From assembly GCF_022539665.2 (NCBI RefSeq), contig NC_081337.1, forward strand, positions 6,672,679 to 6,736,678: a DNA stretch of 64,000 bases, read 5' to 3'. This stretch comes from Daphnia carinata (taxonomy: Eukaryota; Arthropoda; Branchiopoda; Diplostraca; Daphniidae). This document shows positions 23,801 through 61,000 of the stretch, in pieces. Both the position numbers and the translations under genes were made by a program. How positions within the stretch are numbered: the first letter of the stretch is position 1; each line of letters begins with the position of its first letter. Under the pieces are notes generated by a model, which was not told where the DNA came from, did no database searches, and saw only the letters and a list, made by a program, of their open reading frames with translations.

Positions 23801-26800
23801 CGTTGTCCTATTCAACCTCAGAATAATTGGCTTGTTTTCTTGAATTTTAATGAAACTTACCCCCCATTTGTAAATAAATATTACACAGCTGCACTGGCGC
23901 ATTCGTCAGCAATAGGTTTGCTCGTTTCTGTTTTTAGCCATAAGACAAATTGGCCTTCACCCTAAAACATTTCCCCTTTATTTCGCTTAAAGTTTGCATT
24001 GCATTATAGTCTATGAAGACCTTAACAGAGACATAAAAACTCATCGCCGCTGCTTTTCACAATAACGCAGCATGTGTTCCACCGTGTGTATAGCTCATAA
24101 GTGTATAGGTTTGTATACGAGGGGCTGCCCCCAATCTGCCATAGTGTTAAGGCTCAGAGGGAGGGAATGTACCTAGAAGCTCACAAGCACATTTTCAATG
24201 ATCAGAGGGGCGTGTGGAGGGGCAACCCGGCGTGAAATGGCCTCAATAGAGAACTTTACACATCGGTTGTTCTCTCTCTTTATGTATTATTCCTCCTCTC
24301 CCCACCTTATCCGCCTCACAGGTTTTCTTGTGTGTCATGGCCCCCTTTTTCCAATAACGTACCTCACTTTTTATTTCATTTTTTTCCCAAAGGGAATTCT
24401 GGATTTACAGATTTACAGTAGTAGGCCTCCTTTATAAATTCACTACATGCACAAAGGTATGGCTAGTTATTGTAACCACCAAGAGAGATTGCGAGCACCT
24501 GGATCAATCGGGCAGAGGCTAAGCCATTTGAAAAAAAATATCATCAGTTTCATCGAATCGAATGTCTTCCTAGATGGTTTAAGTCAATAGTTACATCGTG
24601 CAAGGCAAAATAAAACAACATTATAATATGCTTGTTTGTAGGTTGGAAAAATAGATTTTTTTTTTTCATATCGATCGGTACGTTATTAATCTGGTTCCAC
24701 AATAATAGGCTGACGCGAATGGCGTACATCTACCACATCTTCTCTACAACATACGCAACTTTTGGGGTGGGGGGGGGGGACACGTTTGTTGGTGGGCGCA
24801 TCATCCAGCGGGAACGAAAATGATGTGCGCTCCCTCGTTACGTGCTGCAGCGTGCTTTCCACGTCTCATATGTCACGTGGGAAGGAGGCGCACCGAAGTT
24901 TTGGAACCCCCCTTAGTTTCTCTTCTTTTTATTCTCCCTGTACCTTCCACACAATTTCCACATACACAACCGAAAAAAAAAAGCCGGAGCGAGTAGATGA
25001 GAGGTGGCTGCTGTTGGCCTGTTTGATGGCTGTCATCCTTTTTTTCTTTCGGGTTCCCCTCTCGTACCGTAGATTCTTCATCCCTTGTTTTTGTTGTTGT
25101 TCTCGCTCTTCCCTACGAGCTGCCGTTGGTCTGAGCTGAGGCCTCTTCGCGTAACTCCCAACAGCTATAAGAATAGGGAAATAAATAAAAGGAAAGAAAG
25201 AGAAAGGAAGAAAGACAAACACACACACTCACAAGGAAAAATACAAAAAAGAACGAGTGAGAAAGAGAGAGAGAAAAGAAGAAAAGAGCGACGTCCACAC
25301 TTTGGACCGCGTCTCTTCCTTAATGAGTGTCGATAATTCACCCCGGGCCACTTCCTTCTCCCTCTTTTTTCTTTCCTTTCTATACGTCTTGGCTTTTGCT
25401 GCTTTTCTTACAGCTGGGCGCCCATCACAAATCAAACCGGACTTGGAGAAATATTTTCCCGCGGACTCTCCGTCCTCTCTGTATATATACGTGTGTCGTT
25501 GAGATGCCATGAGATTCAAGGGAACGGCAACGTGGGTGTTGCGCTATATTTTTCCCGTTATAGACATTCACGATGACGCTAGCTATCTAACAAGTTTATT
25601 CAAGCAAATTTTTAAAAGAAAAAGCATTTGCTGCCCCTTTTTTTCTTGTTACTCGGTGGATCGATCCATTTCAGGTCGTAAACCTGACGACATGTTTCCT
25701 CCAAAATCTCTTGAGTTTTTATCACGTCCTGATCACTGGTCCACGGATTATTTACCAATTTTCAAATCACAAGATCCTCTTCTGTAAAACAAAAGGGATC
25801 CAGTATGAAGATGGCAGTTTGAGGGGGGAAACGATAACATCTAATTCGAGGAAATGTGTTTCTTATTTTGCTCAGTGTATTGACTGGTACAGAAAAAGCA
25901 TCCTGGCATGAATATACTCACACCATTTCACTTCCTGGTGTCGGACAACTGAAATTGCCTCGTATGCCGATCATTCGATGACTTCCTTTCCTCCCATTCT
26001 CCGTTTTCTCTATCTTCCTTTTATTTTGTGTTAGGAGTTGCCATCAGTTGATGCCTATCTTTCCGGAGTCTATATATTCATCCTCCTCCATAGCCTCATT
26101 CTTTTCTTCTTCTGGTCTCCACCCACTAAGATCGCCAGAGATATGTGCCAGGTTTAAGTGCGGACCTCTATCATCCGAGTAGCCTCAGCTAGTTCTTTAA
26201 CAAACCCATCGTCTCATACATTCAATTCTCGGTTACAATCTGCGCTTTGTTGCACATGTACAGGTGTCGGTTGGAGCCGTAACTCTTCCGGTCGGATTCA
26301 TTCAAAGCCCGCGCCCCAGAAAAATACAAATCCATTTCCTTCCTAAAATAATAAGGCGAAAAAAACAAAAAAATAACAAAAACAAACGGAAGGTTAGGTT
26401 AACCAAAAAATAGCTCGAAAATCTTAAAACCGTTCCTTAATCTTCATTTAAGCACCCCTCAGTGTTCCCAATGAAAGGGGAAAAAATGACAAACACAGCT
26501 ACTAAAACCATACATCTTGAGCTGGGTCCTTGTCTTGATCTATCGATCCATTCTCCGAGTAGGCCCGCACTGAATAGAACTCTTTCTCTTACTGGCTTTT
26601 TCCAAGCAATTTTTTTTTCCCTCCGTTTTTTAAAAGCAAACAGAGATGAGTTGCGATGTTAACTGTCCCTGCTCGTAACGTACCTCGTGTCCCGAGAAAT
26701 CGTCGTCGACGTTTATTCCCATTTTCGATATGTTTTATGGTCGGGCTGCCGTACATATCCGGGCGCGTCGTTAACACACAAATAAATAAGAGGGAATGAG

Positions 26801-29800
26801 AGTAAGAGGGATAGGTAAAGATTTACGTAATTTCTCCAGTGAGGTTACAACAATGCGATAGGAAAATCAGTGAGCGAGACCCCTCCGAAATGAAAAACCC
26901 CACAGATGTTTCATGGGACACATCAGATGAATCTCATTAACGCATTTGCCCGCTTCAAAGATGGATCATTAATTTCATGTCGGTGCGTCGTGCAAGTACG
27001 TTATATGCGCTCGATGCGACGTATTGTGCTCACATCATTAGCGAAGCTCGTCACTTTTCGCCATTTCTTTATTCCATTTTTTTTTTGTTATCCAGTAAAA
27101 GCGTCGAACCTAAAAGCAAATGTTAATAATGGGAATCGCAGTTAACTTTTTCCTCCGTAATTTGTTCGTGTTTGCCAGGGATTATTTCATATTTCCTCAT
27201 AATCTTTCTAAATACTTACCAAATTTTCATAAAACATAAAAGACATTTAACCCTGTCTCTTCCACGCAACATCTCTTCCTATGAAGAAACAAAGGGAAAT
27301 GCAACAAGGTGTAAATCAAAACCAAAAGGCCAATCGTCACACGAGAAACTATATACTTTTCCCTACTTTTTTATTCGTCTATAATTCTATAAAGAAACGC
27401 AATTCTTATTCTTTCCCTCCAAACACAAATCACCAGGAAGAAACCATAAAGCTTCTTTATTCCCGACCAAACGGTGTTACGTCGACCGTTCACAATGCGA
27501 ATCAAAAAGCCACTCGTTTTCAATCTTTTTTGGCTACACTTGCCCCTTTTTTTTTTACCTGAATGATCACTTTGTATAGGATTCTTTACCTGTTAAAGGC
27601 GTCGTGCGTGAAAAATCCCACTACCATTCAGACGCTATCCGAGAGGTATTTATTTGATATTAAGATTGTACACACTGAACGGGCACTGTCAGTAAGAACC
27701 ATGAGACGGCCCAATTGTTTTTTTCCCGAAGACAGGAAAGGATCAAACAAAAGCTTTCCATTCATAGTGGCAATGCGCGTGAGGAGAGGCAGCCGTTCAG
27801 AAGTGCAGTTAGTTTTCTTGTTTTATGTATATACTTTATTATCTTATGGATGTGTTGCGTGAGAAGGTGCCGGGACCTTTTCAATAATCCCATCCATCGA
27901 GAACGGCATGTACATATGACTTTGTTTATAATCGCAAAAAGTATAAGGGACCAGGGGAAATGTAAGCAGCAATTTGCATGTTGTTGATTTCTATCCGCTT
28001 GAACGATCATAGCTACTTCTTTCATCCTCTCTTAGGTGTCTTCTTTTACCTAGAAGACGATGGCTCTTTGACCGCATCCCAACATTTCTCTTTCCTCTTC
28101 CACTTCTTGCTTTTCTTTCCATGACGTGATGCATCAAAAACAAACAGACAAATGTGTAAAAGTCCCCCCACTCTTAACACTCACAGACACACACACAAAA
28201 AGGAATGGGAGAAGCCCAATGAGTCTAATCCTCTCGATGGTGGACGTTGGTCTTAATGCTGGCCACCGTCGGAGTGCCGGCCTCTTCACACGTCGGCATT
28301 TTGTGTTGACTGGTGAACGCTAGTTCCAGTCATCACGTTTGTCATTTGTCCCAACACACTCGCATTTTTTTTTTCACCTGTCGGTTCGTTTCTCTTGAAA
28401 GTTTCTTTCGTTCTCTACCTGAACTGTCGGACTTCGCGCAGTCATTTCATCAATGCCCAGTTTTCTTTTTTTTTATTTTTCCTAGTCGTTTTACCTTATC
28501 CAGATGACCTTTTCTGTGTTGTTGTTGTCATCATTTCTCCCGGGTGTTCCTCGTCAACCGGCAGGCCGGAATGCAGGTCCATCCAATAGTTTTAAGTTCT
28601 TTTTTTTTTCTCTCTTTCTTTCCACCTGGCAGGCAGTAGAAGAAGACGAAAAGAAAAGGAACATAAAAAAAAAATAAAATAAAAAGCCGAATAAGACAGA
28701 GTAAGAAGACGGAATGTTTATCTAAGCAGTCGGTCGTGTCGAGAGCTGATCAAACACGGATTCGGACAGAAGTTGTTCTCTATCTCTCTTTCCTCGTCAC
28801 CACGAAAAGCTTTTGGATTTTTGTTTTTCTTTTCTTCTTTTGTCCGTCGGCCGTGCGTTGACTGCGTACACGAACCAAAACCAAACGATCGTCCCATGCA
28901 GGCAAATGGCTTCAAATACCTACCCTAACAGGCAGCCGTTTGCATCCCAGGTGTATATGCTAATTAATGACGCAACAGCATAAGCGTCTGTCACGCAGAA
29001 GGATTGAGCCCTGCTTGCTGCTCTTCGTCCGATGCGTTCAGGAGAGAGAGATGGGGTGAGAGGGTGAATTAATGAGCATGTCAGTCGCTCCTCTCTTCGA
29101 ACGCTTGCGACTTTTCTCTGCTGGACATTTTTTTCTTTTTTATTCTGGTCGTTTTTCTCCCCTCTCTGATTTGTCTCTTTCGACGACTCGTTTCGTGGTT
29201 TTCGAAAGTTTGGCTTCGGAGACAAGAATAGATATGCAAGAAGAAGAAGACACTCGGTTATTCGGTGGGATGGCTGGCCATGTACGAACAACATTCTTTT
29301 CCACTCCCCTACTCCGGTGGGCTTGGACCAGCAGTGTCTTATGATTATTATGGCTGATTGCTATCGAAAAAAATAAAGGGGGGAAGACGTCGATTCGGAC
29401 GCTAGATATAGCGGACCTACCGCGGCGGTACATGCCCTACCTACTACTACAGCAGGAAGGAAGGAACAAGCTGGCTGAATTTATGGGGTGGTCGTGGAGG
29501 TCAAGTGGGCACCCCTCACCGTCTTGTATAAATAATAACCGGACGTTAAGCTTAGCTGATTTGTTTTTCTTTATGTTTGTGGGGTACGAAAGAAGTGAAG
29601 AGGGGATGTTTATCGTTCACCATCTCTTCGTTGGAATAGCACCTCTAGTATATTTTGACACGGATGCTGTACTAGCTGCAGCTTGTTTCTTTTTATTTTC
29701 AATCAACGCGCTTTGCATAATGATTTTCGAAGAGCTCGTTTCACTTAAGAGATTGGTAAAATCAAACGTTTCGGTTATATTTCGTTAGATGGCAGTTAAA

Positions 29801-32800
29801 AAGTAAATCTTTCTATTGAAAAATTACCTTATTCCATTGATATCATGTTTATTTGGAAAATTATTCATCAGCACATTAGAAAGTAATAATTCAGGCCTAT
29901 TCGCTGATGACAGTTCGACGATAAAAGGATCGAATTTCGCCGGCCAAGTACAAAACGATGTCTGAATAAGAAAGAAATGAGAATGCCAAATGTTGGGTGC
30001 GAACGTACTTGCAGTATTGCATCACGTCCGACATGCCCAACTACTAGCGATTTTCTGTTTAAATCAACGGAAGACTCAGGGAAAAGTCTGCGTGATCGAG
30101 CGCACTTTGATACTTGAGTGTAGACAAGGATGACGGTTCAATTTTGCTTGGCAACTGAAAAACAAAAACAGCAGCAGTTGCCGCCGAGATGAACGATTCG
30201 CTGATGTGCTCCCGCGTTTGACGGGTCGAAGCCGTCGCTTTGCTGTTGCTTGTATATTTTCAGCTATCAGCTGCTCGTCCGTGAACTTATTTTTTGAAAG
30301 ATTCCTTATTAAAATGGAAGGACAGATAGACGTGCGATAACCAACCATCCAGCTAGTCGACTTAGACAAAGTCAAACGCTTTTTTTTAATGCGTATTATT
30401 TCCTTTAAAAAAAAAAAAAAGAAGCAAGAACCGTTTTTTATGTAAGGCAACAACTCAACATGTGGGCGGCAAAGTCCGAAAACCTTAAAAGCGAGAATTT
30501 TTAATTGGAAAGGGGGAGTTAAAGGCAAAGGCTAACGTGTAACAAGCAAAGTCTTTTTTTGTCAATTAACCGCAACTGACGGAGTTTGTTGAAGAAATGA
30601 ACGGCACACTTGTTCCAGCTAGCCCGAATGTAACCCATAAACTCCCCTTCTTTGCCATAGTGCTGTCACATTTTTTCTCTCTCGTTGAGCACAGGCTTTA
30701 GTTTCTCGCTTGTTGTTCGTCTAAATAGTTCAAACAAAATCAAAACAAAACCCGCAATCCATCACGGCGGCGACAACGGGGCGGCCACGTAACACAACGA
30801 CGAATTCTTTTATTTCCATGTGTATAGGACTGTGACTCTTGCACTTGTTTCAAATTTGACAGGCCTCTATTATTGACAAGTGAAACGACATACAATTGAA
30901 GGGAATAAGGAAACATGTAAAAGGAGGGAACGGGTGTTTCTACTACCAAGTGAAAAACAAGGTGACTGTAACTATTGAATTCGAACAAATGGCATGAGCA
31001 CGCAGTCGCAACACCAACTGCGTACGCTGCACAACCAATTCCTTTCCATTTGAAAGGAAGAAAACGCGCACATTTTGATTCGATGCCTTGGTGTTTGAAC
31101 TTTGAAGTGCTGATGGTACGCCTGTTACCCGAAAACGGAGCCCCATTCGACATAACAAGCGAAGCAATTCGGCCCTCTCGGGTGTGCCATTAAAATCCGA
31201 AGAGAAAGAACGAGGGTTGTTTAAAAAGAGGAACAAAGAAAGAAAGAGAAAAAAAAACTAAACGAAAGAAGCTTTAAGAATCTAGAGCAGTACATTTGAA
31301 AAGGGAACCCCCGCAGAGCCTGTTACATACCCTCAGCTTCTTTTCGTCTTCTTATATGTGTATTCTCTTCTTTTTTTTTATCGCCCCGGTTTTTAAAGTC
31401 TTCCTCTCATCTCGCTATATGTTTTCTCCTGTCTTCTAAACTTCCCCCCATCTCGCCTTGGCTGTCGTTAAAGCTTAAACCTTGCGCATGTTTTCACCGT
31501 AGATCGTATAGATCTGTCACCGTCTCTTCGAGCGCTTCAAACGAGCCTTTCTATGTGTGGGTCTCACTCCCTCACTTGTCGCTTTTCAGGCCTATCGGTC
31601 GTTTTAAGCTTCTTCCTTTTTTTTCAAGAAATCAAACACAACTTCAAGGATTCATCTTTTACTGCCGTCCTGCCGTTTTTTTTTATGACACTGTTCAGTC
31701 ACTGAACACCTCGGTGTGTCCAGATGAACACCCTGTAGAACGACAATGTTCTTTGGTGAACGACAATTCTCGCCCTTATATTAGTCATTCGTTTAAGCTC
31801 TTCAATATAAGGATGCTTATGGGTTATTAGGCCTGTACGTTAAAGAAGAAATCAAGATTGTGTGAAAGAACTGCCGTACATTATCATATATATGTTTAAT
31901 GCGTTTATCAAGCAGTCATCTATCAGAAGATCAGGACAATAGAGTCGCTTAATTTTGAAGATAACACCATAGGCCAATACACTCGATTGATTAGATTTAG
32001 TATTATAGTGGGAATATTTTTCATTTCTCTGATACTAGGCAATGAGGGAATGTCCGGCATGAAAATTTCCAGCTATCGTTTATAATTTAGTTCCTTTCTG
32101 TTTCTTGTTTTCTTCTTTGCCCTTGTTCAGAAAACATTCAAAAACAGAAAACAAACAAGACAAATATTAAAAAATTCAGTTTTGGGTTGAAGAGGCATAA
32201 CAACCACAACAACACACGTGTACGATTGTATAGCAAGAGAATTTGAAAGAAAATGCTATGGCCTTGCAGTCCTCCCCTACAAATGATGGATTGGTATGTT
32301 TGTGTATGCGGTCGCATGTAATGGAGTCTGTACACTGATGTACGCCACTTTTGTGTTTAACCCTCCGCTCTCTCTCTTTCTCCAGTATTATGCTAGTGTT
32401 GTTGTTGAGTTAAGTTACTATATAGACTTATTTAATACTTCATGTATGCTGAAGCCCGATCGGGTTTCATCGACATGTGACTGCGTACAGTCGCAGGTGA
32501 AGTGGAATGGAATTTCTTCCAAAAAGAAAATTACAATAACACAAAACAAATGTAACACGTCGTGTTTTATATGTGTGTTTGTTTCTCGTGTTATGGCAGT
32601 GTGTTTAAAAAGAAAAAAAAAGGTGTCGAGAAGCCGAACTGGAGCGATTCCAAACACGACGATTAGCTCACTCACATCACGAATGCTCACGACGGGGAAC
32701 AGGTTGCAGCAGTGGCTTAAACATGTGTTTTTGCTTTCGACTTGTAAGTTGTGGAGACGGGAGACGGGGTGCTGTCAGCGTGCGTGATGTGCGTGTGTTT

Positions 32801-35041
32801 TATATCCTCGTTGGTTTGCCGATGAATTTCCCCATTATTTTAAGTCGAACCCGCCATGTACAGCTCCGCCCTTCCACCCTACGACGTGTTCGACTTGAAA
32901 ATCAGCTTTAAAGTTTTCGGATTTGTTTTAAAACAAATTTTTCTTTTTTCTACGGTTTCTTATTTCTTCCTCGTATCGTTACGAGATTTATGAGTTTAGA
33001 ACCGTCGTCGAAATTCTATTGTTGCCATTCGGATATAATTGAATGGGTTTTTACTGAGATTTATTGCCATTTCAATTGATCCCGTTTCATATGGTATAAC
33101 CAATTAATTCGTTTCTCGTCGTATAATTGACATTGCCAACGACGAGGATCCCATTCTTTCATACTGCAACGTACCCTTTTGACGTAACGAGCGTGATTAA
33201 ACGGGCAGTGTGCAAGGTTCTTTGCTAGAGGTGCTGGTCATGTTGTTCGACATGGTATTGCAGGGTAGAGGTCAAGGATTTGCCGCTGGAACAACGTCTT
33301 TTTCTGGCCCTGTCTCTTCGTTTTTTCTGCTTCTTCCAATGCTGCTTAAAGCCACGAAACGTTCTTTGGCTCTACAGACTGTTATAGTCTGAGCACTATT
33401 CATTTTTTGTTTCTCTACGAAAGTCAAGGGACTCTGACAAGAGGGAAGATAAGATTATCTCACGAGCTCCGACACCCACCCCTATCGAGAAGGGTTATCC
33501 TTCGCAGCGTTCGCTCCGTCTTATTATTATTGTTATGATTTCAAAAATGGAAAAGTGAGATATGCACACAGTGCATGAATATGTGTGGCCACAAAATTCA
33601 TAGAAAGCTGGGCACAAGTCATACAGAACCAAACAAAAAAGGACGCAAAGGAAAGCCAACCCCTATCCAAAAAAAAAGGAATTACAAAATCAATGCAGAG
33701 GAAAGAAGATAAAGAAGTTAAAGCTAACGAAAGCAAATCAATTTTTTTTTTTCTTCTGGTGATAGAAAAATAAAAATGGGAGAAAGATCTGAACTGTTAT
33801 AGTTAGATCTGAGGTCAGGCTGACGACTGGTCGAGATCATCTGGGTAAACAAATAACTTCCAACCTTGCCTCCGCTCTCCCGCACGATGTTATATTGGGC
33901 AGAAGGTCGCGGTTTTTGACACGATCAGAAAAAAAAATGACTGCGGAATTATTGAAGTTTGTTATTGTGATAACGATTATTACGTCTTGTTTCCAAGTGA
34001 GATAAAGAACAGCAGTAATAGTAACGCAATGAATCCGTTGGTATATTTCGGGATCAAGACCATTTGACTGTTCAAAGTACTAAGACAAATGCAAAGTGAA
34101 ACGATAGACAAACACCAAAGATTCGTTGACAAGTTCCACTCGTTTCACGCGTCGAAAAATTGTTCCTAAATATGTTAGTTCCACGCATTCATTCGTGAGT
34201 CTCGAAGGATATCGGTTCCCTTTGGTGGGCGTGAAACGGTGGACGAATTCCAACACCCAAACGAGTGCGAGAGAGAAACAAAGAGATCAAGAACACGAGC
34301 AAACGAATTTAAAATAAAAAGGGAACAATAAAAAAAAACAAAAATCAAAGAGAGGTTGAACTGGACAACCACACAATTCATACAATGAGATCAAAGTGCA
34401 ATGTTCACATCCTCAGTCAATCTTACATTGGAGCCTGCGCCGCCATTCTGATTGGGTCTCGTTCAGCTCTGGGTGTGTATGTGTGTCCGATGCGAACGAA
34501 CTGTTCCAAAAAGACCACTGGTTGCTTTCAGCTGTGGGAGTGAAGCTCTTTTTCTTTTTTTCTTTTTTCTTCCCCTCTTCTCCAGCGCGCTCTATTTTTT
34601 TTTTTTTTTCCTTTTCGCTCCGACGGGGCTGTGCAGCGGGTTTTCATTAGGGCCTCGTGGTTCTGGCTGCCCACTTGCGTCCCCCAGCGGGCTCTCCAAA
34701 CTTATTGCCAAGTGACAAATCAGTTGCCTTCTGCGACGGTCCAGATCACAAGCGGTGCTCCAACGATCCGATACGAGGAAGACATTTTCACGCAGCGAAA
34801 ATCAACACTTTGATATTTCAGTGTACTCTTTGATTCAACGACGGAATTTAAAACGACTATCGAACCGGTTTCTTTTTTGTTGTTGTGAGTGATTGCGTGT
34901 GTTACGTCTCACCTGTGACTTAAGGTTCACAGCTCGCACACATCGCAGTTTAGTTAATATCCGCTGTTTGGGCGAGTGAGCATCACAAAGTGGGTGTTAA
35001 GCAACCATTGAATTCGTAGACTGATAAAAACATAATCAGCC
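20802..35041 (+). other. Long first intron of the distal eya transcript; non-coding
   Basis: 14.2 kb between the two alternative first exons. It must contain the promoter of the proximal transcript near its right end and is a likely place for enhancers. Visible landmarks: a (TG)n tract at 21155-21171, a 14-base C run followed by T at 22597-22619, an 11-base G run at 24769-24779, and a purine-rich tract at about 25168-25290. No exon chain is supported. Confidence 0.45.
25168..25290 (+). repeat. Purine-rich tract in an eya intron
   Basis: About 120 bases dominated by A and G (GAAA, GGAA and GAGA units), interrupted by one CACACACAC stretch. It has no coding value. GAGA-type sequence can bind GAGA-factor-like proteins in arthropods, but that role is only a possibility here. 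Confidence 0.5.
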
Positions 35042-57168
<22,127 letters not shown>

Positions 57169-58000
57169 ACATTGCCACTCAACCAGAGGAAGAGACGAAC
57201 GAAGACAATGGGCAAAATACAAAAAACAAAACAAAAAAAAAACAAAAAAATAAAACAAATAAAAGAGAAATAAGGAAGATAATGACAGATAAAGAATTCT
57301 GCATCCCCTTCACTTGGGCAACCGGAATGGAAGGACAAGGACGTGGGGTCTGAAAACAGACGAAGTTGCTTCATTATTCAATGGCGTGACATGACACGAT
57401 ATCCAAAAACATCGCAAAAAAAAACACACACAAGAACACAAGAGATAGATCCACCTAACGAGACTACATGCCATATGCTGATGCAGATGTATACCAAAAG
57501 GAGGAAATCGAATCGATACGTTGAAAACGTGTTTGATACGCCAACAGGGTAGATATCCATTTGTAACCTCCTCACCCACATTTCTTCGCGTACCAACTTT
57601 CTTCAGTGAATCCCATCCATCAACTTCGTACATGTTCTACAGAATAGAATTGTCTACCTATCTACGACCTATCGCCCAATCTATCTACCGCTATCTTTTT
57701 GTCTCGATCCAAAGTGGATCAACTCGCAGCACTGTCGTTTGCGCTTTACAATTCATACGTGTTTTGCCTGTGTATCTGTGTATACGTATGCGCACTTGTG
57801 GGTCCCTATCTGTATAACCCTATACAAATTTTAGCGTTGATTCTACCAAGAGCAAGACAACAAAACAAAACCTAATAAAAATAAAACAAAAAAAAAACAA
57901 AAAATTAAAAAAAAAAACAAAAATGCTAAAAAATAAAAACAAAAAATAAATAAGAATTTCTTTATTGCGTGTAATGTACAGTACATTTCCCTCCGTACAT
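57169..58000 (+). terminator. eya 3' UTR with candidate polyadenylation signals
   Basis: A-rich sequence after the eya stop. AATAAA occurs at 57249-57254 and 57258-57263, unusually close to the stop, and again in an A/T-rich stretch around 57870-57950 (several AATAAA in an A-run context). The later cluster is the more plausible end, but which one is used cannot be told. Confidence 0.35.
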
Positions 58001-61000
58001 TTATGTGTCATCGTGAATGTTTTCTTCTTTTTTCCAATTTTCAACAAGATAAGTAAAAAAAAAAAAAAAACATAATAATAACTAAAAAAAAAAGCAGCAA
58101 AACAAACAACCGCCACTTTTATATTTTGTTCGGTTGGGACCATTCTATACTTTATTTTCTTGAAAAGTTGAATCTCTTTTGTTTTTTGTTTTTTTTTCCT
58201 CCTCTCTATTTCCCTGTTTCCTGTGTGTGTCTGTGTGTGTGCCTGTTTTCTGACCGAAGGACTTTCTTATATTCGTGTGACGACGGATTGTGCGTCTTCC
58301 GTCGCGTTCCCTCTCGAATGCTCGTTCATGTGCGTGTGTGTGTGTTGAGTGTGCGTGACCATAGAATTCAAAGAATAATTTTTAGAGAGAAAAATGTTTC
58401 ATTATATTTGGTTCGTCCATATGGTAAAAAAAAAAAAAAAAAAAAAAAGCAACCAGATGTTTTCTTCTTTAAAAAAAAAAAAACTTTTTCCCCGACTAAT
58501 TGTTCAATTCCAGCGCGTAATCCTTTTAAATAAAAGACAAGCTTTAAAAAAGAAATCAATTGATACATTTGCTATACTCACACACGCAAACACTCACAAA
58601 AGTAAAATTGTTTTAAAAAATGCGTTTTGATATTGACGTAAAAATACAGAAGATTCCAATGCGTTCGTTTGAATGATAATAGCTCACACGCTAGTTTGTG
58701 TACATAGTTCTGTTTGGCGATGATTTTCAAGCTCATTTCGTTCGGATTTGGTGTGCACTTTCGATTTGGATGTTGTTGCCTCGTCTTTCACGATTCTCTA
58801 CGCTACCTACACTCAACGAAGGCAGTCACGTGCTCGTTTCAATAACCGAACCATTCACAACAATCATCAGCATCTCACAAATCTCGATTTACTTGGATTT
58901 TCTATTTTCAAATCGACTCATGTCCCCTCGAGTCTGTACATAAAAAAAAAACATGAATATTCACGGGTGACGTCGAAAAATCCCACAGCAGTTCTCCACC
59001 CCATTGAGCATTTGAATTCATGATTCGACGTCGATTGGTGGCTGACGTCATTTGAGTTGACGCCCCGTTTGGCTTTCCAGTTTCATTCGAACAGTTTCCT
59101 TATCTGTGTTTTTAGATCCCGAAACTAGCAACCATTCATTCGATCTTTCTCTTTTTTCTTCTAAAAGACAGTACATTTAATCAATACGTCTAGTTACTGC
59201 AATTCTTTTTTTTTTTTTTTGTTTCTGTTCTTCCTTTCCCTCCCTCTTTCGGTGTTATTAATTAATTTTCTCTTCACGATTGTAGTGACTGATCCTCCCA
59301 AATATGATTCTTTTGTTTCATGGAATTGATTTTATTTACCGGTTTTTATTTCTTTTCCGCAATTTTCGAAAGTCATAATCGTACGTGTTCCCTGCTGTAA
59401 TCCGACCGAGGTTACTTCTACACTATGTTTTCTTGTTCCCCTTTTTTTTTTTTTTTTCAAAATCCTATTTGTAGACTGACACCAGCACACACTGACACAC
59501 TGTACTGTACAATATATACATACATATTGGATATGGCATGTTGTGCCTTTTTGGCTCTTTTCTCGGACTATGCACGACTTTCTTTTCGTCCTTCTTCACC
59601 TGGCGCCAGAACAATCATGACGCAACGTGTTGTTCAAACATTGACATATTTCCGAATGTGGAATCGCACCCAAAAAGGGGGGTGAAAAAAAAAAAAACGA
59701 GGTTGGCATACGACCACAGATGGATCAGCAAAAAAAAAAAAAAATGTTGGTCGAGTAACGTAGACATCGTCTCTTCCTGTTCCGGGAGGGGTGTCAATCT
59801 ACGTCGCGGTCAGACAAGTGATATATTTTCGCGGTTTATTCGTACCCCTCGCCAAACGCGTTTCACTCCGGTCGTTTGCTTTATTTATCAAATAGACACC
59901 AGCGATTCTCGCTGTCTTTTCACGATTGATTTTCGTGTTCTTTTAACCGCACGACAGGGGCTCCATTTTTATCGAAGATGGTCACAGTTTTTAACCAAAT
60001 GTGGAAAACGGGAAAGGGTCTTCCTACAAAAGTTATGAAAGCTCAGCTGACATATCCAGTTAACCGCACAAGATTGCTGCATTGACTGTTTCGCAATTTG
60101 GTTACAGAAACACGAATTGCGGGATGGTTGAAATATTGTTTGTCATCGAGACGATCCCATTGCTTTTGGAGTTGGGTGTTGAAAAAATTGAAAATGATGA
60201 AACGGGTGCGTTCAAAAAGCGGTTGCGAAAAAATGAAAATTGATTGTAAATCGGAGTTCTCTTGTCCTGTTACTCAAGCGTGAAAAGTGATGGGTCTTTG
60301 CACGATGGTGGGCGACATAGGAGCGGCCGGCAGCTGTTCTGTCCAGTGTAGGGTTGCCCATTACACGTGCCAAGAACTTTTTTTTTTAAAAGGTCCTACT
60401 TCCGCTCGCGCCTTAGTTTAATTCATTTTACACATTTGCAGGATGATGGATTGCGCGAATCGTTCGGAGAGCAGCAATCGCAGAAATTTAAGCAAATTAT
60501 GTACGGTAAATTTTTTTTTTTTTTTTCTTCTTTAGTGACGGAAAACCCCCCGAGTTGAAGAAGATGAACACATCTGTTTGTGTAAGATATATTTTTTTCG
60601 TTGCCGGGCGTGAGTGTTGCTTCATAGAAATGTGCAGTGGTTGACGTCAAAGCGCAGAGAAGACCACCTTCAAGTTAAAGCCCAACCTAAGGGGGGGGGG
60701 GGACAGAGACGCTGGAACAATTTAGCACGTGGATGAAAAATGAAATAAAAATAATGCCTTATTGTGATTCAGCTATTACCGCCTTTACTTAGACGATTTT
60801 CACGTCACCAATACTCACGTCTGAAAACATTTTATTGCCTTTTTCTTGTCTTCCCTTTTCGTGCTTAAACACCCAACAAAAAGGGTGCCAGGAACGTACG
60901 AATGTTGTATGGGAAACGAGAAAAAAATGTTTATGGTAAGAGCAAAAGAGCGCAACGAATTGCTTCTCTTATGGATACCTCAACATCATCGAAAAACAAA

